The notes: generated by a model not told the origin, from the sequence alone. A stretch of DNA of 64,000 nt from Acetofilamentum sp. (GCA_020721805.1 DYMB01000004.1:43616-107615), one strand, 5' to 3'. Positions 9,607 to 19,943 are shown, numbered from the stretch's first letter. A program made the numbers and translations.

Positions 9607-10917
9607 ATGTCTCAACTTCTTAAAAAGATAAAAAGAAAGCAAGCGACAATATCCGTGATTGGTCTGGGATATGTGGGACTTCCTCTCGCGATAGAATTTT
9701 CAAAAGAGGGTTTTCTCGTTTATGGTATAGATCTTTTATCCCAAAAAATTGACATGCTTAAAAAAAGTAAATCGTATGTTATAGATGTTTCCAATACGGA
9801 TATTAAAAATGTTATTTCATCTAAAAAGTTTTTACCTACAACAGACTATTCTGTTATTAAAGAGAGCGATTGTGTTCTTATAGCTGTTCCGACACCTCTT
9901 CAAAAGAGTAAGGATCCTGATGTTTCATATATCACAAACGCTATGAATGGGATAAAAAAGTATCTTCACAAAGATATGTTGATTGTTCTTGAGTCAACAA
10001 CTTATCCTGGAACCACAAGAGAACTTATCGTTGATGAGATCAGCAAAAGTGGGTTTAAACCTGGAGTTGATATCTTTGTAGCCTTTTCACCTGAAAGGGT
10101 TGATCCTGGAAATCCTTTATACAAAACAAAGAATACACCAAAAGTGGTTGGGGGTCTTACCCCAAAAGATACTTATATAACGAAAAAACTTTATGGTGCG
10201 GTTATTGAAAAAGTTATTCAGGTTAACTCTCCCGAAGAAGCCGAAATGGTAAAACTGCTCGAGAACACATTCAGATCTATAAACATAGGGCTCGTTAACG
10301 AACTCACAATAATGTGCAGTCGTATGGGAATAAATATCTGGAATGTGATAGATGCTGCGTCTTCCAAACCTTTTGGTTTTATGCCATTTTATCCGGGTCC
10401 TGGAATCGGAGGGCATTGTATCCCTCTCGATCCGATGTATCTTTCATGGAAAGCAAAGATGTTTGATTATTATAGTAGGTTCATAGAACTTGCTTCCGAT
10501 GTTAATAGTAATATGCCACGATATGTTTTAACAAGAGTCAGTGAACTTTTAAACAGTAAAAGAAAATGTTTAAAGGGTTCAAAAATACTTATTATGGGTA
10601 TTACATATAAAAAAGATATTGATGACCTAAGAGAATCACCAGCACTTGAAGTCTATAGCCTTTTAAAAACTGCTGGAGCAAAAATAACGATCTATGACCC
10701 TATGGTTGATAGTTTTATAGATGAAAAGAATGGGAACAAAAAAGTAAAAGTTTTTAAGAGTATAAACTTAAAAAGTATCAAAAATTTTGATTGTGTTATC
10801 CTTTTAACCGACCATTCCTCATTTGATTATAAAAATATCGTAAAGAATGCCAGATTGATTTTTGATACAAAAAATGGGTTTAAAAATATAAAGAGTAAAA
10901 AAATAGTAAGACTTTAA
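9607..10917 (+). CDS. wbpA: UDP-N-acetylglucosamine 6-dehydrogenase-like (WbpA type)
   Basis: A 436-residue UDP-glucose/GDP-mannose dehydrogenase superfamily member. The NAD-binding loop is GLGYVGLP near residue 20, then FSPERVDPGN, typical of WbpA/TviB/WecC-type enzymes, and the catalytic cysteine sits in GIGGHCIPLDP near residue 275. The C-terminal UDP-binding domain starts at about residue 325 with GITYKKDIDDLRESPA. The expected reaction is two-step oxidation of C6 of a UDP-N-acetylhexosamine to the uronic acid. The downstream WbpB- and WbpE-like genes fit the UDP-GlcNAc3NAcA route. A perfect AAAGGAGG site precedes the ATG. Confidence 0.85.
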   Translation: MSQLLKKIKRKQATISVIGLGYVGLPLAIEFSKEGFLVYGIDLLSQKIDMLKKSKSYVIDVSNTDIKNVISSKKFLPTTDYSVIKESDCVLIAVPTPLQKSKDPDVSYITNAMNGIKKYLHKDMLIVLESTTYPGTTRELIVDEISKSGFKPGVDIFVAFSPERVDPGNPLYKTKNTPKVVGGLTPKDTYITKKLYGAVIEKVIQVNSPEEAEMVKLLENTFRSINIGLVNELTIMCSRMGINIWNVIDAASSKPFGFMPFYPGPGIGGHCIPLDPMYLSWKAKMFDYYSRFIELASDVNSNMPRYVLTRVSELLNSKRKCLKGSKILIMGITYKKDIDDLRESPALEVYSLLKTAGAKITIYDPMVDSFIDEKNGNKKVKVFKSINLKSIKNFDCVILLTDHSSFDYKNIVKNARLIFDTKNGFKNIKSKKIVRL

Positions 10918-10927
10918 GGAGTAATAA

Positions 10928-13099
10928 ATGCAGGAGAGGGCCATAGAAGAGGAAAGTAAAGAGTTAAAAAGATATTTTTTTATTCTCGTAGAGAACTGGA
11001 TACTTTTCATTTCTATTTTTTTAATAGTTTATCTTTTCGTCTTTCTGATAACAGAATTTACAAAACCAACATACCAATCCACCTCCCTGATACTTATAGA
11101 AGCACCCGATAAAGGTTTAGCTTTTTTACCCATCAAAGATTTTAACACAAGACAAACCTTTATAAATAACCATATCGAGATGATACAATCGAGAGAACTT
11201 TTCGAAAGGGTTGATAATGTGATTATAAAATATCCTTTTTTTGACTCACTATATATTTCAAAATTTAAAGAAAAAAACAAAAGAATATTTTATTTAAAAA
11301 AGAATCTAACTGTTCTTCCTTTAAAGGATACGGATATTTTAAAAATCATTTACAATGATAGAACACCATCCGATGCTTTTTATATAACCAGTGTGATACT
11401 TCAACAGTATTATGAAATAAATCTTGAGTTAACTAGAAGTGAATTGAGTGAGGTAAGAAAATTTCTTGAAGAACAACTTGTAATGATAGAAAATAATCTT
11501 CAAAAAACTGAAGAGGATCTGAAGAATTATAAAGAAACCAATTACATCATAAAATTATCCGAAGAGACTTCAAAACTTGTTGAGATGACCTCATCATTCG
11601 AAGGTCAACAAAAGCAGTTGAATGTTGAAAAGGAGATGCTTATAGCAAAGTCAAATTATATAAAGGAGGATCTTGACCGATCCTACAGGATCATTGCTGA
11701 TGGAATCATAGATGAATCGAATCCTTTTCTTGAAAGATCTTTTCAGGAACTTGATTCATTACAATCTTCTTATGCCTTTTTTCTATCGATGGGCTATGAC
11801 ACCATGCATCCCAAAATGAAAGAGATACAGTTAAGAGTTGAAAAATTGAAAAACAACATTATATCTAAAGGTAAGGATTTTTTAAACGAGAAGAATCCTG
11901 TTGTTGTAGATCCGGTTCTTCATTCAAAAAATTTGATAGATGAATTATTGGCAGTTCAGATGGAAATTAAAATAAAAGAGTCTATGATCAGGGCATTGAG
12001 CAATGTTATAAATGTTTTAGAACAAAAAATGAAAAAAATTCCATACCATGAGTTGATGCTTGCAAAACTCGAAAGAAACAAAAAGGTTTCCGAAGAACTT
12101 TACCTTATGTTGAAAAGCAAGTATGAAGAATCGAAAGTGGCAGAAGCCGGGAGACTCGGATCGGTAAAAATCATCGATAAACCCGTCTTGAATCCGGTCG
12201 CGGTTTCGCCAAAAAAGAATAGAAACTATTTTTTTGGTTTTTTCCTTGCTCTCTTAACTTCAATGGGAGTAGTTTTTATCAAGGAGTATATGGATGATAC
12301 TGTAAAGGATATAGATGAGATAGAAAGGGAGTTTAAGATCAACATAATAGGTAATATACCCTTGATAAAAGTGAAAAATGGTAAACAACTATTTTCGGGG
12401 AAGGGAAAACTTTTAATCGATCTTCCAGAAAATTCATCCATCATAGAATCGTATAAAATTTTAAGGACAAACATCCTTTATCTTTACGATGAAAATCAAA
12501 CACCCAAGGTTATAGTTGTATCTTCGGCAACAAAAGGGGAAGGTAAATCGACAACCGCTTCAAATCTTGCTTTGGTCTTATCCCAACTTGATAAGAAGGT
12601 TCTTCTCGTTGATGGAGATATGAGAAGACCTGTTCTCGATAAGATTTTTAAGATAGATTTCAATAAAGGATTCGTGCACCTTTTAAGATGTGAGGCAAAC
12701 ATAGACGAAGTTTTATATCCAACGGGTATTAACAATTTATGGTTGCTACCTTATGGAGAAAAAACTTCTCATTCTACCGAACTTCTGGAGGGTAAACTAA
12801 CTCAGAAGATATTTGCTCAATTAAGGGAAAAATTCGATTTTATAGTGATCGATACATCTCCGATCCTTTCAATAGCAGATCCAACGATAATTTCAAGATT
12901 GGCTGATGGATTGGTATGGATAATCCATTTTAAAAAGGCTAAAAAGAGGGAACTGCATTACACAAAAAAATTATTAAAAAATATGAACATAAATATTATG
13001 GGAATCGTTTTTAACAACATAAATACTGAAAGTTTTTACGGGAAATACTACTATTATCATTATTATTATCACTATCAAACTAAAGAAGGTGAAAAATGA
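10928..13099 (+). CDS. Wzz/BY-kinase: polysaccharide chain-length and tyrosine autokinase
   Basis: A 723-residue fused protein. A first membrane span lies near residues 18-42, then the Wzz periplasmic domain with long coiled coil (about 60-420), a second span near 434-455, and a cytoplasmic BY-kinase domain with Walker A ATKGEGKST (about 531-539) and Walker A' VLLVDGDMRRP (about 557-567). The C terminus holds a cluster of eight tyrosines in the last 25 residues (YGKYYYYHYYYHY), the expected autophosphorylation tail. Proteins of this type set polymer length and control export of capsular or exopolysaccharide. It sits among sugar-nucleotide genes; SD AAGGAG precedes the ATG. Confidence 0.93.
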   Translation: MQERAIEEESKELKRYFFILVENWILFISIFLIVYLFVFLITEFTKPTYQSTSLILIEAPDKGLAFLPIKDFNTRQTFINNHIEMIQSRELFERVDNVIIKYPFFDSLYISKFKEKNKRIFYLKKNLTVLPLKDTDILKIIYNDRTPSDAFYITSVILQQYYEINLELTRSELSEVRKFLEEQLVMIENNLQKTEEDLKNYKETNYIIKLSEETSKLVEMTSSFEGQQKQLNVEKEMLIAKSNYIKEDLDRSYRIIADGIIDESNPFLERSFQELDSLQSSYAFFLSMGYDTMHPKMKEIQLRVEKLKNNIISKGKDFLNEKNPVVVDPVLHSKNLIDELLAVQMEIKIKESMIRALSNVINVLEQKMKKIPYHELMLAKLERNKKVSEELYLMLKSKYEESKVAEAGRLGSVKIIDKPVLNPVAVSPKKNRNYFFGFFLALLTSMGVVFIKEYMDDTVKDIDEIEREFKINIIGNIPLIKVKNGKQLFSGKGKLLIDLPENSSIIESYKILRTNILYLYDENQTPKVIVVSSATKGEGKSTTASNLALVLSQLDKKVLLVDGDMRRPVLDKIFKIDFNKGFVHLLRCEANIDEVLYPTGINNLWLLPYGEKTSHSTELLEGKLTQKIFAQLREKFDFIVIDTSPILSIADPTIISRLADGLVWIIHFKKAKKRELHYTKKLLKNMNINIMGIVFNNINTESFYGKYYYYHYYYHYQTKEGEK

Positions 13100-14421
13100 A
13101 AATTGCAGTTTTTGGTCTTGGTTATATAGGCATCATATCTGCCGCCTGTCTTGCTGAACAGGGATATAAGGTTATTGGAGTTGATCCCGATGATGTTAAA
13201 TTGGAAAGTGTAAAAAAGGGTAAGTCACCGGTGATTGAACCTTTTATAAATGAGATAGTATCAAAGGTTATAAAATTAGGGCATCTGGAGGTTACAAAGG
13301 ATTATGATTACGCTGTTAAAAATACCAATATAGCGTTGATATGTGTTGGAACACCTTCACTTGAAAATGGTCAGGTCGATCTTTCATTTATATTTGATAC
13401 CGCCAGACAGATAGGTGATTCTTTAAAAAATAAAAATAATTTTGAAAGAGAATATCTAATACTTATAAGATCAACATCGTTGCCAGGTACCGTTGATAAA
13501 TACGCCGATATAATTCAAAAACATAGCGGTTTGAAATTGAAACATGATTTTGATGTGATCTCAAATCCAGAGTTTTTAAGAGAAGGAAATGCGATAAACG
13601 ATTTTTATAATCCACCATACACTTTGATAGGTTGTGAATGTAAAAAAAGTGAAAGTATAATAAGACAGATGTATTCTTTTATTGAAGCACCTTTTATAGT
13701 TACAAAAATAAAAACTGCTGAAATGCTAAAGTATGTAAACAACACTTTTCACGCATTGAAAGTTGGTTTTGCAAATGAGATCGCAAGATTTTGTAAAAAA
13801 AATGGAATAGATAGTAGAGAAGTTATGAATATTTTCATAATGGATAAAAAATTAAACATTTCTGAATATTATCTAAGACCTGGATTCGCTTTTGGCGGTT
13901 CCTGTCTTCCAAAAGATGTAAAGGCTTTATCCTATGAATCAAAAAGTATACAACTCGATTTACCAATAATTCAAAATATTGTAGATTCCAATCAAAATCA
14001 TATAGAATGGGCTCTAGAATTGATTTTAAAAGAAAAAGTTGAAACCATAGGTGTAATGGGATTGACATTTAAAAATGGAACTGATGATTTAAGGGAATCA
14101 CCATCCATTATGCTCGTAAAAAAATTGATTGAAAATGAAAAGAAAGTTTTTGTTTTCGATCGGAACATTAAAATATCAAAACTCATAGATCAAAATAAAA
14201 AATATTTAGAAGAGCAATTAAAGGATTATTCAAAAATTTTGGTGGATAACCCGGAACATTTTTTTAAGAAAATAGATATGGTTGTTATAACTAATAGAGA
14301 TAACGAATACAGGGAATTGATTATGAATCTTGGTAATGAAAAAAAATTAAAAATATTCGATTTTGTTAATCTTTTCCCTGATTTTAAATCTTCAGATTTA
14401 ATGGAAGGTATAGGATGGTAA
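13096..14421 (+). CDS. Nucleotide-sugar 6-dehydrogenase, GDP-mannose dehydrogenase (AlgD)-like
   Basis: A 441-residue UDP-glucose/GDP-mannose dehydrogenase family protein. N-terminal FGLGYIGIISAACLAEQG, the early GKSPVIEP motif and FAFGGSCLPKDVKAL around the catalytic cysteine (about residue 270) match AlgD more closely than the WbpA-type enzyme two genes upstream. The likely product is GDP-mannuronate, or UDP-glucuronate, which would then feed the following decarboxylase-like enzyme. Overlap with the BY-kinase gene is ATGA. UDP-glucose 6-dehydrogenase is the main alternative, given the UXS-like gene downstream. Confidence 0.85.
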   Translation: MKIAVFGLGYIGIISAACLAEQGYKVIGVDPDDVKLESVKKGKSPVIEPFINEIVSKVIKLGHLEVTKDYDYAVKNTNIALICVGTPSLENGQVDLSFIFDTARQIGDSLKNKNNFEREYLILIRSTSLPGTVDKYADIIQKHSGLKLKHDFDVISNPEFLREGNAINDFYNPPYTLIGCECKKSESIIRQMYSFIEAPFIVTKIKTAEMLKYVNNTFHALKVGFANEIARFCKKNGIDSREVMNIFIMDKKLNISEYYLRPGFAFGGSCLPKDVKALSYESKSIQLDLPIIQNIVDSNQNHIEWALELILKEKVETIGVMGLTFKNGTDDLRESPSIMLVKKLIENEKKVFVFDRNIKISKLIDQNKKYLEEQLKDYSKILVDNPEHFFKKIDMVVITNRDNEYRELIMNLGNEKKLKIFDFVNLFPDFKSSDLMEGIGW

Positions 14422-15356
14422 TAAATCTTATAACAGGTTGTGCCGGTTTTATAGGGACCAATCTTTCCCTTTACCTATTAAGGAAGGGGGAAAGAGTTTT
14501 GGGTATAGATAATTTTTCTTCAGGTTTAAAAAAGAATGTTGAAATGCTGAAAACCTATAAAAATTTTGAATTCAAAGAACTCGATGTTTCAAAAAAGTTT
14601 GTTTTAAATGAAAGAAGAATTTCTAAGATTTTTCATCTTGCATCTATGGCTTCTCCAAAATATTATCAAAAATTTCCCCTTGAAACTTTAAAAACAAATT
14701 TTATTGGAACTATGAATCTACTTGAAATAGCCAAAAAAACCGGTTCAATCTTTATTTTTTCTTCAACATCGGAAATATATGGAGATCCAGCCGTTCACCC
14801 TCAAAAAGAAACTTACTGGGGTAATGTGAACCCTATAGGTTTAAGGGCATGTTACGATGAAGGTAAAAGGGTAGCTGAAACATTATCCTTTGAGTATTAC
14901 AGATTGCATAAAGTGAAGATCAAAGTTGCAAGAATTTTTAACACATTTGGCGAATATATGTCAAAGGATGATGGGAGAGTCGTTTCAAACTTTATTATAC
15001 AGGCTTTAAAAAATGATAACATTACAGTTTATGGTGATGGGAGTCAGACAAGATCTTTCTGCTATGTAGCGGATCTGGTAGATGGTATTTTAAAACTCTC
15101 AGAAACCGATGATCAGTTTACTGGACCTGTAAACCTTGGTTCCGATACTGAGTTAAAAATTTTAGATCTTGCAAAAATTATTTTAAAATTAACAGGTTCA
15201 AAATCAAAGATAATCTTTAAAAGTTTACCATTTGATGATCCGGTTAAAAGAAGACCAGATCTTACCCTTGCAAGAAAAGTGTTAAATTATAAAAATAGTT
15301 TTTCACTCGAAGATGGTTTGTCCAGAACGATAGATTATTTTAAAGGAGAAATATGA
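14415..15356 (+). CDS. UDP-glucuronate decarboxylase-like SDR (UXS type)
   Basis: A 313-residue extended short-chain dehydrogenase. The NAD-binding loop TGCAGFIGTN is at residues 7-16, and the catalytic YxxxK is Tyr147/Lys151 within NVNPIGLRACYDEGKRVAE, a near-diagnostic UXS motif; RIFNTFGEYM follows. UXS enzymes turn UDP-glucuronate into UDP-xylose. Two neighbouring 6-dehydrogenases could supply the substrate. It overlaps the upstream gene by seven bases and the downstream one by four. Confidence 0.85.
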   Translation: MVINLITGCAGFIGTNLSLYLLRKGERVLGIDNFSSGLKKNVEMLKTYKNFEFKELDVSKKFVLNERRISKIFHLASMASPKYYQKFPLETLKTNFIGTMNLLEIAKKTGSIFIFSSTSEIYGDPAVHPQKETYWGNVNPIGLRACYDEGKRVAETLSFEYYRLHKVKIKVARIFNTFGEYMSKDDGRVVSNFIIQALKNDNITVYGDGSQTRSFCYVADLVDGILKLSETDDQFTGPVNLGSDTELKILDLAKIILKLTGSKSKIIFKSLPFDDPVKRRPDLTLARKVLNYKNSFSLEDGLSRTIDYFKGEI

Positions 15357-16372
15357 TTAAAGTTGCTCTTGTTGGTTGTGGAAGAATATCTGAAAAACAT
15401 TTTGAAGTGTTTGAAAAGTTCAACGAAAGGATTAAACTCATTTCGGTATGCGATGTAATACCTGAAAGGGCTAAAAAATATTCGACAAAGTTCAATGTGC
15501 CATATTATACCAATCTTGAGGAAATGCTTGAAAAAGAGGATATTGAACTTTTATCCGTATGTACACCCTCTGGATTACATCCTGTCCATGGAATAATGGC
15601 AGCAAAACGAAGGATAAATGTTTTGACTGAAAAACCGATGGCAATAAATGTTGAAGATGCTGATAGGTTGATAAAAGAATGCAATAACGGAAGAGTTAAA
15701 CTTTTCGTTGTGAAACAGAACAGATTCAATCCAACCATTCAACTCTTAAAGAAGGCTATAGATAAAAAAAGGTTTGGAAAGATATTTTTTATAAATAGTA
15801 CCGTTTTCTGGAACAGACCACAGGAATATTATGATATGGCTAAATGGAGAGGAACAAAAAGACTGGATGGTGGTGCAATAATGAATCAGGCTTCACATTA
15901 TGTTGATCTTATGTTATGGATCGGTGGAGAAGTTAAAGAGGTGGTTTCATTTAAGGATAGACTTGCAAGGAATATTGAGTGCGAGGATACCGGGGCAGCG
16001 ATTTTGAAATATAAAAATGGCTCAATTGGAGTATTACAGGTAACCATGCTAACATACCCTAAAAATTATGAGGGATCCATAACAGTTATAGGAGAAAAGG
16101 GAACCGTAAAAATTGGAGGAACAGCTTTGAACAGAATAGAAAAATGGGAATTTGAAAAATATGATGATGATGATTCTCTTGTTGAAAAAGTTAACTATAT
16201 CCCCCATAATGTTTATGGCGAAGGGCATTTTGCTTTCTATGATAATGTTTTAAAAACACTTGAAGGTAAAGAGCAGCCTATGACCGATGGAGAGGAAGGG
16301 AGAAAATCTCTAGAATTGATATGTGCTATTTATGAATCAGCTGAAAAAGGAAAAAAGATTGAATTGAAATGA
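15353..16372 (+). CDS. wbpB: Gfo/Idh/MocA sugar-nucleotide 3-oxidase (WbpB/WlbA-like)
   Basis: A 339-residue NAD-dependent oxidoreductase with N-terminal GCGRISEKH, the EKPMA motif near residue 94, and KWRGTKRLDGGAIMNQ followed by SHYVD near residue 181, the region that distinguishes WlbA/WbpB enzymes. These oxidise C3 of UDP-N-acetyl-glucosaminuronate so that a partner aminotransferase can add an amino group. That partner follows immediately (four-base overlap), and a WbpA-like dehydrogenase lies upstream. Confidence 0.83.
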   Translation: MIKVALVGCGRISEKHFEVFEKFNERIKLISVCDVIPERAKKYSTKFNVPYYTNLEEMLEKEDIELLSVCTPSGLHPVHGIMAAKRRINVLTEKPMAINVEDADRLIKECNNGRVKLFVVKQNRFNPTIQLLKKAIDKKRFGKIFFINSTVFWNRPQEYYDMAKWRGTKRLDGGAIMNQASHYVDLMLWIGGEVKEVVSFKDRLARNIECEDTGAAILKYKNGSIGVLQVTMLTYPKNYEGSITVIGEKGTVKIGGTALNRIEKWEFEKYDDDDSLVEKVNYIPHNVYGEGHFAFYDNVLKTLEGKEQPMTDGEEGRKSLELICAIYESAEKGKKIELK

Positions 16373-17541
16373 AAACCGAAAAGAGAATACCGTTATCCGG
16401 AGTTTATTTTAAAGGTAAAGAGAAAGAATATCTTAACAAGATTATGGACAGTGAAATGATCAGTATGGGATTCTATACTGAAAAATTTGAGGAATTTTTA
16501 AAAAAAAAGGTGGGAAGAAAATATTGTGTGATGGTTTCATCCGGGACATCAGCACTCTTTCTTCTTTTAAAAGCCTCAGGTATAAAAGAAAATGATGAAA
16601 TAATAACATCCCCATTTTCATTTATAGCGTCAGCAAATTCAATACTTTATTGTAACGCTTATCCATCCTTTGTTGATATCCAACCGGATACCCTGTGTTT
16701 GTCTGAAAATCTATTAAAAGAAAAATTGAAAAAAGATTATATCTATAGGGATAAAAGATTTATAAATAAAAAAACAAAAAGAGTTCTAAAGGGTATCCTT
16801 ACAGTTGATATTCTTGGAAATCTTTGTAATTATGAAAAAATTGAGAATCTCTGTAAAGAATATGATCTTCTTTTGTTTGAAGATTCATCTGAAGCCCTGG
16901 GAAGCAAGATCGATGGTAAAAAGGCTGGAAGTTTTGGTTTAGGATCAGTTTTCGCTTTTTATCCAAACAAACAGATAACGACTGGAGAAGGTGGCGCAGT
17001 TTTAACTGATGATAGAAAGTTGTTTTTGATGATAAAAAGTTTAAGGAATCAGGGGAGAACGGAAACTGATAAATATTTTATTCATAGATATCTTGGTTAT
17101 AATTTTCGTGTTACCGATCTGGTTTCTGCCATAGGACTTGCACAGATGGAGAATCTTGATCTTATACTTAAAAAAAGGAAGGAAGTTGCACAAAGATATT
17201 TTAAACTTCTTGAAAATGTAAAAGAGATAAGACTTCCATCTCTCTTTAACAACATTGAAAATTCATGGTTTCTTTTTTATATATTCATAAACAAGAAGGT
17301 AAGGGATAGATTTATACTCTATTTGAATGAAAGAAACATTTCTTCCAGACGATACTTTTATCCTATACATCTTCAGCCTTTTTATAAAAAAATGTTTTCA
17401 TACAAAAAGGGGGATTTCCCGATAACTGAAAAAATTTCCGAGGAACTTGTAGCGATACCATTCTATACGGGAATGAATTTTAAGGAACAGGAATATGTTA
17501 GTGAAAATATTAAAGAATTTTTTTCAACCAACATACTATAA
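16369..17541 (+). CDS. wbpE: DegT/DnrJ/EryC1/StrS sugar aminotransferase (WbpE-like)
   Basis: A 390-residue PLP-dependent aminotransferase. SSGTSALFLLL near residue 58 binds the cofactor phosphate, and the PLP lysine lies in YPNKQITTGEGG near residue 200, preceded by LLFEDSSEALGS. Context with the WbpB-like oxidase makes 3-amination of a UDP-sugar uronic acid the best guess. No WbpD-type N-acetyltransferase or WbpI-type epimerase is in the window. It overlaps the next gene by 47 bases. Confidence 0.85.
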   Translation: MKTEKRIPLSGVYFKGKEKEYLNKIMDSEMISMGFYTEKFEEFLKKKVGRKYCVMVSSGTSALFLLLKASGIKENDEIITSPFSFIASANSILYCNAYPSFVDIQPDTLCLSENLLKEKLKKDYIYRDKRFINKKTKRVLKGILTVDILGNLCNYEKIENLCKEYDLLLFEDSSEALGSKIDGKKAGSFGLGSVFAFYPNKQITTGEGGAVLTDDRKLFLMIKSLRNQGRTETDKYFIHRYLGYNFRVTDLVSAIGLAQMENLDLILKKRKEVAQRYFKLLENVKEIRLPSLFNNIENSWFLFYIFINKKVRDRFILYLNERNISSRRYFYPIHLQPFYKKMFSYKKGDFPITEKISEELVAIPFYTGMNFKEQEYVSENIKEFFSTNIL

Positions 17542-19339
17542 AAGAGTCTTTTTTTTCATTTTACTTGATATTTTACTCTTCTTTTTATCGTTTCTTTTTT
17601 CCTTTGGAATAAGATTTGGTATAGGTGAGATAGTAAAAAATTTTCATATTTATGAAATTTTCCTTTTTCTCTTTCTTCCTGTAAAAATATTTTTATTTTC
17701 CCTGTCTGATATCTATTCTTTAAATTGGAAATATTTTTCATTGAAGGATGCTTTAAAAATAATTTTTATCTTAACCTTTGCTCTAATCTTTTTATTTTTC
17801 ATTTTCCTTATTTTGTTAAAAAATAGGATAATATCTTTTTTGCCTCGTTCAGTCTTTTTACTTGATTATTTTTTCTCTCTGTGGTTTATTCTATTTCTTA
17901 GAATTTTTAAAAGGGTTTTTCTCATCATTAAAAATAGTTTTGCGCTCAGCGATAAAAAGTCAATAATAATTTATGGAGCCGGTGATGCTGGAGAGAAAAT
18001 TATAAGAAGTATGTTCTCTTCTGAAAGCAAATATTCACCGGTTGCTATAATCGATGATGATCCCATAAAAAAAGGAACAAAAATTCATGGTATAAAAGTC
18101 TTTGGTGGTATAGAAGTTTTAAAGAAATTAAAAAATGAATTTAACTGTGATTCCATCCTTATCGCTATTCCTTCTATAGATAAAGATAGTTTAAAAAAAA
18201 TCTATGATTTTGTTCAAAAGATAGGTTTCAGAGAAATAAAGATATTACCCTCAATGGAAAAGATCATCGATGGGGAAGTAACTCAACACAATATCAAGAA
18301 TGTTGATATCACTGACCTTCTTGGGAGAGAAAAAGTTAAAGTGAATATAGAACTCATCACAGGATACTTAAAGGATGAAAACATTCTTGTAACCGGTGCT
18401 GCGGGATCGATAGGAAGTGAAATTGTCCATCAGTTGATCAGGTTTCAGCCTGGGAAAATTTATGCCCTTGATATAAATGAAACTGAACTTTTTTATCTTA
18501 AAGAAAGAATTAAGAGAAAATTTTCAAAAGATATTGAAATAATTTTATCCGATATCAGGGATTTTGAATCTATTAAAAAAATTATTGATGAGAGGAAGAT
18601 AAGCGTAATTTTTCATGCGGCTGCTTTAAAACATGTTCCAATATGCGAAGAGTTCCCATTAGAAGCTGTAAAAACTAATATATTTGGAACCTACAATCTG
18701 CTAAAATCTTCAAAAGGAAAGGTTAAAAGGTTTTTATACATATCTACCGATAAGGCTGTTAATCCTGTTTCTATAATGGGTGCATCCAAAAGAATAGGAG
18801 AGATCCTTGTTAATTCACAGAGCGATCCTTACACAAAATTTTTTGTGGTAAGGTTCGGAAATGTTCTTGGCTCAAGGGGTAGTGTGATACCAATTTTTGA
18901 AGAACAGTTGAAAAATGGCGGACCAATAACCGTTACCGATGAAAATATGGCAAGATATTTTATGACAATATCAGAAGCTGTAATTTTATCTATTGAAGCG
19001 GCGGGATCTGGTAAAGGTGGTGAAACCTTTATGCTGGATATGGGCAAACCGGTAAAGATTAAGGATGTGGCTGAAAATATAATAAGAATGTATGGATACC
19101 AACCCAACAGGGATATAAAAATTGTTTATACCGGTATAAGAAAAGGAGAAAAACTTTTCGAAGAGTTATTCACTCAAAAAGATATTGTCGAAAAAACTGA
19201 ATTTGACAAAATTTTCAAAATAAAAAATAGCAAAGAATTTAGCGAAGAAGAAATAGAAAAAATGTTAAAAGATTTCAACGATGAGAATAGAATAATTGAT
19301 ACATTTAAGTTTTATTTGAAAGAATTCAAACATGAATAA
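17495..19339 (+). CDS. Membrane nucleotide-sugar 4,6-dehydratase (WbpM/FlaA1/CapD family)
   Basis: A 614-residue protein with four to five N-terminal membrane spans (residues 15-145), a first Rossmann-like domain (IIYGAGDAGEKI near 157) and a catalytic SDR domain from about residue 297 (VTGAAGSIGSE). The catalytic tyrosine is replaced by methionine (STDKAVNPVSIMGASKR near 418), which is normal for the WbpM/PglF/FlaA1 dehydratases. These convert UDP-GlcNAc to the 4-keto-6-deoxy sugar and initiate many surface-glycan pathways. The start chosen overlaps the aminotransferase by 47 bases; AAGGAAC eight bases upstream supports it, and no other in-frame ATG occurs before residue 160. Confidence 0.88.
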   Translation: MLVKILKNFFQPTYYKRVFFFILLDILLFFLSFLFSFGIRFGIGEIVKNFHIYEIFLFLFLPVKIFLFSLSDIYSLNWKYFSLKDALKIIFILTFALIFLFFIFLILLKNRIISFLPRSVFLLDYFFSLWFILFLRIFKRVFLIIKNSFALSDKKSIIIYGAGDAGEKIIRSMFSSESKYSPVAIIDDDPIKKGTKIHGIKVFGGIEVLKKLKNEFNCDSILIAIPSIDKDSLKKIYDFVQKIGFREIKILPSMEKIIDGEVTQHNIKNVDITDLLGREKVKVNIELITGYLKDENILVTGAAGSIGSEIVHQLIRFQPGKIYALDINETELFYLKERIKRKFSKDIEIILSDIRDFESIKKIIDERKISVIFHAAALKHVPICEEFPLEAVKTNIFGTYNLLKSSKGKVKRFLYISTDKAVNPVSIMGASKRIGEILVNSQSDPYTKFFVVRFGNVLGSRGSVIPIFEEQLKNGGPITVTDENMARYFMTISEAVILSIEAAGSGKGGETFMLDMGKPVKIKDVAENIIRMYGYQPNRDIKIVYTGIRKGEKLFEELFTQKDIVEKTEFDKIFKIKNSKEFSEEEIEKMLKDFNDENRIIDTFKFYLKEFKHE

Positions 19340-19910
19340 AAGTTTAGACATCCTTGGTTTATCCGCCCTTTATCATGATTCTTCAATCACTTATATAAAG
19401 AATGGTAAACCTCGCTTCTCCGTTCAGGAGGAGAGGTTCTCTAAAAAAAAATTTGATCAAAATTTTCCATCCTTTTCTTTGGAAACTTTGAAAAAAAATT
19501 TTGATTTTAAACCAGAAGATTTAACCGCTGTTGTTTTTTATGATAAACCAATTTTAAAATTTGAAAGGATAGTGGAAAATCTGATCTACTCTTCACCAAA
19601 GAATTTCAATTTTGCATACTCCTCTCTTTCCCTGTGGCTTAAAAATAAAATGTTCATTGAATCACAGATCAGAAAAATGATAAAAGGAAATTATAAAATT
19701 TTTTATGTTCCACACCATATATCTCATAATATTATACCAACAGATCGAAAAATCTTTAAAGGAACTTAAAACGATTTATCAGAAAACGGATAATCCAACA
19801 TCGCATCAAAAGAAATAAGTAAAAGAAGAGTCGTGGGATGGTTTCAGGGTAGAATGGAGGTTGGACCGAGAGCACCTGGTAATATAAGCATTCTGGGTGA
19901 TACAATTTGA
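19332..19910 (+). pseudogene. Carbamoyltransferase (NodU/CmcH family) remnant
   Basis: Residues 1-130 of the first frame are a clear NodU/CmcH N terminus: ILGLSALYHDSSITY, then SVQEERFSKKKFDQNFPS, then a late HHISHN. The frame stops at 19767. After about 60 bases with frame slips, a second piece at 19797-19910 encodes VVGWFQGRMEVGPRA, the C-terminal active-site motif of the same family. An intact enzyme has about 550-600 residues, so some 400 residues of the middle are deleted. It overlaps the dehydratase by eight bases and would have ended the sugar operon by O-carbamoylating a sugar. The remnant cannot be active. Confidence 0.88.
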
Positions 19911-19943
19911 TGAAAATCTTGAAAACTTTAAAATCACTTTTTT

